From Prevotella sp. (GTDB taxonomy: Bacteria > Bacteroidota > Bacteroidia > Bacteroidales > Bacteroidaceae): a DNA stretch of 64,000 nt. Of the stretch, positions 57,791 through 64,000 are shown piece after piece. Under the pieces are notes generated by a model that saw only the letters and a list, made by a program, of their open reading frames with translations, did not search any database and had not been told where the DNA came from. Both the position numbers and the translations under genes were made by a program. The stretch spans positions 38,698 through 102,697 of the forward strand of contig JAFPVC010000062.1 of the NCBI GenBank assembly GCA_017413085.1, in the 5' to 3' direction. Position 1 is the stretch's first letter; the number at the start of each line of letters is the position of its first letter.

Positions 57791-59584
57791 ATGGAAATTA
57801 TGACATCATTATCCGAACGAATTAAGGAAGAAATAAATAGGACTACAATAAGTCTTAGAGAATACATTGGACTCCTACATAATGAAGGAAGCTTTGTTAT
57901 ACCTGATTATCAGCGTGGGTATGTATGGGGACAGCGAAAGAAATATGAACCGATAGACTCTGTTACCTATTTAATAGGAACGCTGAAAGATGCTTATTCT
58001 CAAAAAAAAGATGTCTTTTTACAAGGAATAACAGTACATGGGGATGATAATTCCTATGATATCAATTTGGTTGACGGTCAACAACGTACAACATTCTTTT
58101 ACTTATTACTTAAATATTTAGGGTATGATGGAGTGCTAAGAATTAAGTATCAAATACGAAAACAATCTAATGTTTTCCTTTCTAAAATCGATTTGGATTC
58201 TATTTCCAAAGATGAAAACGAGGTTTTCCAAGATGTCTTCTTTTTTAAAAGGACACTTCGTATATTTACAAGAGAACTTGATGGATATGATAAGCAAGAT
58301 TTCTTAACCTTTATATTAGATCATGTGAAGTTTTTGTTTGTTATCATTCCAGAAGAACAAGCAAAAATCGTATTCACAATGATGAATGGCAATAAAGCTA
58401 AAATGACAGACGAAGAGCTTATAAAGGCAGAGCTATTGAGATGTGCTTCACTAAAACACGATATCATAAAAGAAGCTGAACACTCAGAGATGCGTAGTCG
58501 TTTGGCTCGTGAATGGGATCATTGGCTACATTGGTGGAATAATGATAGTGTTGTTAAGTTCTTCCGTACTGATGCAAGGCAATTGGGGTGGTTATTGCCC
58601 TTAATAGCCAACAATAATAAAACCTCTTTCAAGGATTTCCGTCATAGAATGCTTAGTGAGCAAAGCATCAAACAGTCGAAAGCTGTATTTAAGCGAATGA
58701 GACTTCTTCAAAAGAATATTGAGGATGCGTATAATGATTCGGAATTGTATAACTTTATTGGTATGATCCTTTATATTCGGAACAACTCAGAACAGCGTTT
58801 TGCCTTTCTAAGATGGTATTTTGGGCAGAATAATCAAAATGAAGTGACTCATGCAAAGTCAGAGAAAGAGTTAAAACGCTATTATGATTGGGCTATCATT
58901 GGCGTAAATCATGAGGATATTGTTTCTGGTAATATTGAGAAGTATAATGATGCTAGAAGGGCATTCTTGACAGCACTTGAAAGTAATCTGTTGTTCTTGC
59001 AAAATTATGAGGTTGCTTATAAATGGCTTCTTCGACAAAATATTAAACAAGATAATCAAATTAAGCAAGATAATAAAGACCAAAAGTGTAAAGGACGCAA
59101 ATTTAATTTTAATATCGAGCCAGCCCGTTCTTTAGAACATATATATCCCGAATCTAAGATTGGGCATAAAAGTGATGATGGAGAATCACTTGGTTGGAAT
59201 GATGAGAAATTAGATTCAAAACATCTATCAGAAATAAAGTTATGGCGTGAAGACATGACATGGACATGTCCTGAAGATAATCACGTCTATCATGGTTCTG
59301 AGCATTGCATTGGAAATTTAGTTTTGTTGTATAAAAGGGACAATTCCAAGTTTAATGATGCGGATTTCAAACAAAAGAATCACTATTTCTTTAGGGATTT
59401 GGATGACGAAGCCTTTGAGAGCCGTCACTTGATTCATACTACTATGATCTTTTCAGATGTAAGTTGGGAAGATAAAAATACTGGCAGCGCATGGAATAAA
59501 GAACAGGTTCCTCATCGGAAATATGAGGAGTTGAAGTGCTTTTATGAAGAATATCCAGAACTTAATGTTATAAACAATGAATAA
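57791..59584 (+). CDS. DUF262 and HNH (DUF1524) protein, GmrSD-like
   Basis: The 597-residue protein has an N-terminal DUF262 domain with IPDYQRGYVWG (about 37-47) and NLVDGQQRTTFFYLLLKY (about 92-109), the NTP-binding ParB/Srx-like part. The C-terminal DUF1524 HNH nuclease has RSLEHIYPESKIG near 446 and HCIGNLVLLYKRDNSKFNDA near 506. The same join is found in GmrSD type IV restriction enzymes, which cut DNA with modified bases, and in SspE. ATG 57791 is 11 bp after the exonuclease stop; ATG 57800 is also possible. Its base use is much AT-richer than that of the exonuclease, a sign of transfer. Confidence 0.88.
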   Translation: MEIMTSLSERIKEEINRTTISLREYIGLLHNEGSFVIPDYQRGYVWGQRKKYEPIDSVTYLIGTLKDAYSQKKDVFLQGITVHGDDNSYDINLVDGQQRTTFFYLLLKYLGYDGVLRIKYQIRKQSNVFLSKIDLDSISKDENEVFQDVFFFKRTLRIFTRELDGYDKQDFLTFILDHVKFLFVIIPEEQAKIVFTMMNGNKAKMTDEELIKAELLRCASLKHDIIKEAEHSEMRSRLAREWDHWLHWWNNDSVVKFFRTDARQLGWLLPLIANNNKTSFKDFRHRMLSEQSIKQSKAVFKRMRLLQKNIEDAYNDSELYNFIGMILYIRNNSEQRFAFLRWYFGQNNQNEVTHAKSEKELKRYYDWAIIGVNHEDIVSGNIEKYNDARRAFLTALESNLLFLQNYEVAYKWLLRQNIKQDNQIKQDNKDQKCKGRKFNFNIEPARSLEHIYPESKIGHKSDDGESLGWNDEKLDSKHLSEIKLWREDMTWTCPEDNHVYHGSEHCIGNLVLLYKRDNSKFNDADFKQKNHYFFRDLDDEAFESRHLIHTTMIFSDVSWEDKNTGSAWNKEQVPHRKYEELKCFYEEYPELNVINNE

Positions 59585-61769
59585 ATTATTTAGCGGCAAT
59601 ACATACTCCTTGAAAGAAATCTTCTCAGGAGAAAATGACAAAATTATTATCCCTGATCTACAGAGAGACTATTGTTGGGGGAATCCATACTCAAAAGATA
59701 GTGAGGAATCTCTGGTAGATTCTTTCCTTGACAGCGTGCTAGGCCTATTTAAACAAAACCCCGATAAGGATATCACAATGGGATTGATATATGGCTATTA
59801 CGACGAGCTTAAACCTTATCATCTACAGTTATGTGATGGTCAGCAACGCTTGACAACCCTATTTCTGATAATGGGAGTTATCAATAGAAGTGTGAACAAT
59901 AGATACAGAGAACTGCTAATCTCTAATTTCGAATTAAACGAAGACGACAAAGAACCCCATTTGCTCTATGGAATCCGAGATAGTTCTTTATATTTCCTTA
60001 GTGATTTATGTACACACTATTTCCTTGATTCCCAAATTATATATAACGATATAAAGACTCAGTATTGGTTCTTGAATTCATACGATCAAGACCCTACGAT
60101 TCTTAGTATATTAAGAGCACTTGAAACAATAACAAATCGTTTGAAGGACATCGATGTATTAGAGGCATTAGGTGATTTTTTACAAGAGCATCTGAAGTTT
60201 TTGTTTTATGATATGAATAACAGGCAAAATGGTGAAGAGACCTTTGTTGTTATAAACACCACTGGTGAACCATTATCTGCTAATCAAAATCTAAAGCCCC
60301 TCATTATTCTGGAAAATTCGGACTATGTGCGAAAGGTATTTGATTCAAATGGAGTTGAAACAGAACATGATACGGCAGAGGATTGGGAGGAAATGGAGAC
60401 ATGGTTTTGGAAACATAGAAGACTAAATGATGCAGACACCTCAACAGAGGGTATGCTTGCTTTCCTTCATTGTGTTAGGGTCTTGGAGAGTGTTTCAGAA
60501 GCAGATTGGCATCATACTATAGATATCAGTGATGAAAAGTTCCCAGTTACAATTAATATGAAAAGCATCTGGGATTGGTTCTGTGCATATAAAAGACTTT
60601 ATGAACTAGATTATAGTTGGTTATCGATCCCGAATCTTATTTATCCGGACAATCAGACACATTATACACAGAAGGATCTCTATTCTATTCTTCCTACGAT
60701 GCTCTATTGCAAGAACAATAATGATGCTACTGATGTAGATATTCAGAGAATATATCATCTCTTTTATAATATGGCAAGATATAGGACTGTTACTCGTTCA
60801 TCTCAAAATGAAGCGATTAGAGTGCCTGCATACCGGTCATGTCAGATAGTAAAAAAACTACCGTCAAAAGACGTTTTATCATTACTTGAAGTTGATTCAT
60901 TTGAGGTTGATGAAGAGAAAAACAAACTATCTTTCCTCAATAATTACAAATATGATGAGTCAATGCGCCTTCATATTGAGAAATTGTTTGCTAATGCAGA
61001 AAGCTTTAAAATTTATGAGGGAAGGATTTCAACTTTGGTTAATTGGAGTGATTCCTCAATAGATAAGTTGGATTATTATTACAATAGGATAAAAGACTTA
61101 TGGATTGAACCAGAAAGCCGTAATAAGCTACGTCGGGCACTATTGGCTTTCGGTATAAGTGGATATCCAATGCCCACAGGTACAGCGAATCTGACCTTAT
61201 GCTCTGATACAGAATGGCGTGAACTATTTGAAAGTCAAGGTAATCAAGTCGTTGACTTTATTAATTGCGATAGTCTTGATGATATAATAAATAATTTTTC
61301 AGATGTGGAGTCCCCCTACTATCCCTTAGTACACAATGAAGAGTTCCTTAATTTTTCCAGAGACCATAAAATACGTATCCATGCTCAGGGCGTTATTGAA
61401 TTGATGGCAAAAACAAAGGCCAGCGCAAACTTCCTTCTTTTCCATAGAGGTCAGGTGTTTGAAAAAAATATGGTTGACATGAATAAATGGAATGGCTTTT
61501 GGGTATGGTCTGATGATACGATGTCCGTTTTCTATTCAGGATGCCATGTGTATAATATTGTTCTTGATATGAAGATCTTGGATAATGGTTACCAGATTAT
61601 TGCATGGATAGATAGGATGCCTGCAAAACCATCTGTAAAAACAGAAACATTAGAAAAATTGGGCTTTAGTTTCATCGATGGGAAATGGAGTTATCCAATA
61701 ATTGAAAATCCGCTGGATGCAAAAAATAGATTTAAAGATCTAACTGAAGGTATAGTTTCTTATACTTAA
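59577..61769 (+). CDS. DUF262 protein without visible HNH domain
   Basis: The 730-residue protein begins with DUF262: IIIPDLQRDYCWGNPYSKDS (about 22-41) and LQLCDGQQRLTTLFLIMG (about 82-99), then FVVINTTGEPLSANQNLKPL. The C-terminal 400 residues lack the H-I-x-P and N-L-x-L motifs of DUF1524 and end in a separate domain (WNGFWVWSDDTMSVFYSGCH). Its start overlaps the stop of the HNH-bearing gene by 8 bp, so the two are made together, perhaps as one complex with one nuclease. AT-rich like its partner. Confidence 0.82.
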   Translation: MNKLFSGNTYSLKEIFSGENDKIIIPDLQRDYCWGNPYSKDSEESLVDSFLDSVLGLFKQNPDKDITMGLIYGYYDELKPYHLQLCDGQQRLTTLFLIMGVINRSVNNRYRELLISNFELNEDDKEPHLLYGIRDSSLYFLSDLCTHYFLDSQIIYNDIKTQYWFLNSYDQDPTILSILRALETITNRLKDIDVLEALGDFLQEHLKFLFYDMNNRQNGEETFVVINTTGEPLSANQNLKPLIILENSDYVRKVFDSNGVETEHDTAEDWEEMETWFWKHRRLNDADTSTEGMLAFLHCVRVLESVSEADWHHTIDISDEKFPVTINMKSIWDWFCAYKRLYELDYSWLSIPNLIYPDNQTHYTQKDLYSILPTMLYCKNNNDATDVDIQRIYHLFYNMARYRTVTRSSQNEAIRVPAYRSCQIVKKLPSKDVLSLLEVDSFEVDEEKNKLSFLNNYKYDESMRLHIEKLFANAESFKIYEGRISTLVNWSDSSIDKLDYYYNRIKDLWIEPESRNKLRRALLAFGISGYPMPTGTANLTLCSDTEWRELFESQGNQVVDFINCDSLDDIINNFSDVESPYYPLVHNEEFLNFSRDHKIRIHAQGVIELMAKTKASANFLLFHRGQVFEKNMVDMNKWNGFWVWSDDTMSVFYSGCHVYNIVLDMKILDNGYQIIAWIDRMPAKPSVKTETLEKLGFSFIDGKWSYPIIENPLDAKNRFKDLTEGIVSYT

Positions 61770-61783
61770 TCACTTATGTCATT

Positions 61784-62299
61784 ATGATTACTTACATCTC
61801 CAACTCTTCCCATTACAAAGAGGTGCTTTCACGGGTACAATCCGTGAAGCACATGCTTTGGATTGGTACTGCTGACATCAAAGACCTATATATAGAGATA
61901 GGAAAGGAGAAGAAGCCATTCCTCGCTCTCATTGCCATGCTCATAAGGCGTGGCGTGGAGGTGCGGCTCATTCATGCTAAAGAACCGGGACCGAACTTCC
62001 GCGAGGACTTTGACAAGCACCCTGTTCTATATGATCGTTTGGAGCGTGTGCTCTGTCCGCGTGTGCACTTCAAGATGATGGTTTTCGACGGGAAGGAGGT
62101 TTATGTAGGCAGTGCTAATCTCACTGGTGCCGGCATTGGAATGAAAGGCGAAGATAAGCGGAATTTTGAGGCTGGCATACTGACTGATAACCCTGAAATC
62201 GTAGAACAGGCAATGAACCAGTTTGACGAAGTGTGGATTGGCAAGCATTGTAAGACTTGCAAGCGTAGAGATTTCTGCGCTGACCCGATAGTGTGCTGA
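61784..62299 (+). CDS. Phospholipase D-like protein with one HKD motif and a Cys-rich tail
   Basis: The 171-residue protein has a single HKD motif, VHFKMMVFDGKEVYVGSANL, with His95, Lys97 and Asp102, and would need a dimer for a full active site, as in Nuc and BfiI-type nucleases. The C-terminus has four Cys (CKTCKRRDFCADPIVC) that may bind zinc. Small PLD proteins act as nucleases in defence and repair. It starts 14 bp after the second DUF262 gene, on the same strand, but its GC content is closer to the core genes. Confidence 0.82.
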   Translation: MITYISNSSHYKEVLSRVQSVKHMLWIGTADIKDLYIEIGKEKKPFLALIAMLIRRGVEVRLIHAKEPGPNFREDFDKHPVLYDRLERVLCPRVHFKMMVFDGKEVYVGSANLTGAGIGMKGEDKRNFEAGILTDNPEIVEQAMNQFDEVWIGKHCKTCKRRDFCADPIVC

Positions 62300-62354
62300 T
62301 TTTTAGTTTTTAAGAGTGAGTAAGTGAAAGTATATTCTACAAAGAGTGACGTTT

Positions 62355-62879
62355 ATGAACAAAATAATATTTCTCGACTTTGACGGTGTGTTGAACACTG
62401 AGTATTATCAGAACTACCTGATGTATCAGGGTAAGCCGTGGCGGGATGAATATGGGGCTTTGTTTGACCCCAAATGCGTACGCTGGCTGAAACGGATTAT
62501 CGATGAGACGAAGGCTGACATCGTAATAGAGTCTTCGTGGAAGGTGCTCGGCCTAGATGCCATGCAGAGTATGTGGACAGGCAGACAGTTGCCCGGAAGG
62601 GTGATAGACGTGACAGATTCTCATGTCAACGATAAGTGGCTGCTTAGTGCTGACCTTGATGACATAGACCCAGCAATGGGGCACTGCAAGGGTACAGAGA
62701 TTGCGTCATGGCTGGCAGAACATACTGACGGCAACGTGCGTTATGTCATCATAGATGATGAGGCTGTATGGCTGAAATCCCAGTCGTCCTATTTCATCCT
62801 GACAGACCCGTATGACGGCATTACACGTGATATCGCAGACAGGGCTATAGCACTTCTGAACCATGATTCTCAGATTTAA
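62355..62879 (+). CDS. HAD-family phosphatase (RNA-repair-type HAD domain)
   Basis: The 174-residue protein has the HAD nucleophile motif IIFLDFDGVLNTEYYQN at its start, VIESSWKVLGLDAM as motif II and VRYVIIDDEAVWL as motif IV with the acidic pair. The pattern resembles the HAD domain of Swiss-army-knife RNA repair proteins, so a nucleic-acid 5' or 3' phosphatase role is possible. ATG 62355 is used; the frame opens 3 codons earlier at a GTG. The gene lies 55 bp after the PLD gene. Confidence 0.78.
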   Translation: MNKIIFLDFDGVLNTEYYQNYLMYQGKPWRDEYGALFDPKCVRWLKRIIDETKADIVIESSWKVLGLDAMQSMWTGRQLPGRVIDVTDSHVNDKWLLSADLDDIDPAMGHCKGTEIASWLAEHTDGNVRYVIIDDEAVWLKSQSSYFILTDPYDGITRDIADRAIALLNHDSQI

Positions 62880-62978
62880 CGACCACAGATTACATGGATT
62901 GACAGGATTTTTTCAAACAACGGATTAAGACGAATTACACGGATTGCACAAATTAAAGATAATTACAAACAATATAAA

Positions 62979-62998
62979 AGCAAGAGAAATATTGTAAA
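62979..62998 (+). repeat. 20-bp direct repeat, right copy
   Basis: Exact copy of 57761-57780, here without the rest of the exonuclease gene and 28 bp before the third DUF262 gene. Just upstream (62884-62960) is an AT-rich stretch with repeated cacagattac / attacacggatt words. Confidence 0.85.
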
Positions 62999-63026
62999 AA
63001 AGAGAAAAGAGAAAAGATAAATCATT

Positions 63027-64000
63027 ATGGCAGAAAATAAGATTGAACTAAAATCGGTGAACGAACTTCTTGAAATGAAGTTCTTTATACCAAGCTATCA
63101 GCGTGGATATCGTTGGACGGAACAGCAAGTTAAAGACTTGCTGAATGACATATTGGAGTTCTTGCAAAAGAAAAAGCAAGAATATGAATTTTATTGTTTA
63201 CAGCCATTAGTTGTTAAACGAAAAGATGAAGATGTCTTAAATAGCATTAAAGCTGCGACTTCGATTGAAGAAGTTGAAACATTGTTAAAGGGTTCTTGGG
63301 AAGTCATTGATGGTCAGCAACGATTGACGACTCTATTCATAATCCTTTCTGTGCTAGAAGAAAAATCTTTATATTCCATAGAATACGAAACTAGAAATGA
63401 CAGTAAAGATTTTCTAAAAAATATTGACGAAAGCAAGAAGAATGAAAATATTGATTATTATCATATTTATCAGTCGAAACAAACCGTGACATCTTGGTTC
63501 AACAATGATGAAGAAAAGAAAGCAAAATTCAAGAATATTCTTCTAAATAGTGTGAAATTCATTTGGTACGAATCCGTTAATGAAGACCCCATCAAAGTTT
63601 TCACTCGTCTTAACATCGGTAAGATTTCATTGACAAACGCCGAACTTATCAAAGCATTGTTCCTTAACCATTCTAACTTTGGAGAGAAAGATTCTGAACA
63701 TTTGAGACTACGTCAGCAAGAAATTGCCAGTGAATGGGATAACATTGAATACACTTTACAAAATGACGAGTTTTGGCTATTCTTACACGAAAAAGGCTAT
63801 GATCGCCCAACAAGAATCGATTTCATATTTGATTTGATTTGTGAGCAAAATAGTCTGAATTTGGGAGATGAATTATACGATTCTATAGGAACTGACGACT
63901 ATAGGACATTCCGTTATTTTTACGAGCATTTCAAATTAGGACCATCAAAAATAAAAGACTGTTGGAAGGAAGTGAAAAAATATTTCCAGACATTCAAAGA
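63027..64000 (+). CDS. DUF262 protein, partial (C-terminus outside window)
   Basis: The visible 324 residues start MAENKIELKSVNELLEMKFF and carry FIPSYQRGYRWTEQQVKDLL and WEVIDGQQRLTTLFIILSV, the two DUF262 motifs, then FTRLNIGKISLTNAELIKAL. The part beyond the window should show whether a DUF1524 HNH follows. It is the third DUF262 gene in 6.2 kb. Its gene start stands directly behind the second 20-bp repeat, so it may once have followed the exonuclease gene. Confidence 0.86.
   Translation, partial: MAENKIELKSVNELLEMKFFIPSYQRGYRWTEQQVKDLLNDILEFLQKKKQEYEFYCLQPLVVKRKDEDVLNSIKAATSIEEVETLLKGSWEVIDGQQRLTTLFIILSVLEEKSLYSIEYETRNDSKDFLKNIDESKKNENIDYYHIYQSKQTVTSWFNNDEEKKAKFKNILLNSVKFIWYESVNEDPIKVFTRLNIGKISLTNAELIKALFLNHSNFGEKDSEHLRLRQQEIASEWDNIEYTLQNDEFWLFLHEKGYDRPTRIDFIFDLICEQNSLNLGDELYDSIGTDDYRTFRYFYEHFKLGPSKIKDCWKEVKKYFQTFK

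Noticed and set aside
62880-63020. An insertion sequence next to the third DUF262 gene
   Set aside because: There are AT-rich repeated words (attacacggatt type) but no terminal inverted repeats and no transposase frame.

Overview
The window looks like a Bacteroidales chromosome, most likely Prevotella or a close relative. Four things point that way: a short (290 aa) primary sigma factor; promoters of the TTTG / about 20 bp / TAnnTTTG type instead of -35/-10 boxes; a trp operon that starts with trpB; and typical families such as PcRGLX/YetA lyases, GH43 enzymes, a TupA-like ATP-grasp protein and a UpxY-like NusG paralogue. The genus is inferred from gene content only.

Region 1 (1-17.5 kb, all minus strand) is an exopolysaccharide or capsule cluster. 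It has a Wzx flippase, an EpsG-type polymerase, six glycosyltransferase genes (one cut by the window edge) plus a TupA-like ATP-grasp protein, three acyltransferases, a beta-helix lipoprotein, and two pairs of an FrhB-like iron-sulfur protein with a polysaccharide pyruvyl transferase. A 51-bp remnant of another flippase gene start lies upstream of the last gene and suggests cassette exchange.

Region 2 (17.5-31 kb, minus strand) is an accessory island. It carries an OLD-like ATPase with a small TOPRIM-like partner, a membrane-inserted KAP NTPase, a DUF4160 gene with a small partner, an ABC-type ATPase with a small PD-(D/E)XK-like partner between two identical REP-like palindromes, an ORF6N remnant, an AAA-ATPase/PD-(D/E)XK protein, and a DegT-family aminotransferase with an in-frame DUF559 endonuclease-like insertion. 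Small repeats, tRNA-like remnants and broken genes fill the gaps. Upstream come a Fe/Mn superoxide dismutase and a long UpxY-like antiterminator, which may have been the capsule regulator before the island separated the two.

Region 3 (33.3-39.3 kb, minus strand) is the tryptophan operon trpB-E-G-D-C-A. It has a promoter, a 15-residue leader peptide with three tandem Trp codons, and a strong terminator hairpin: a readable attenuation system. No trpF is present between trpC and trpA.

Region 4 (39.7-56.2 kb, mostly plus strand) is largely core: a GH43 glycosidase, a small lipoprotein, rpoD-manC-clpS-clpA-BI-1 in a row, asnA, a secreted protein joined to a PL26-like lyase, a FISUMP-type secreted protein (minus strand), and an EF-G paralogue with Ser in place of the catalytic switch II His.

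Region 5 (56.3-64 kb, plus strand) starts with a WYL regulator and a DEDDh exonuclease and continues into a candidate defence island: a DUF262-HNH (GmrSD-like) protein, a second DUF262 protein without a visible HNH, a PLD-type nuclease, a HAD phosphatase and a third DUF262 gene that leaves the window. A 20-bp exact repeat of the exonuclease gene's 3' end brackets four of these genes, as if they were inserted as one 5.2-kb cassette.
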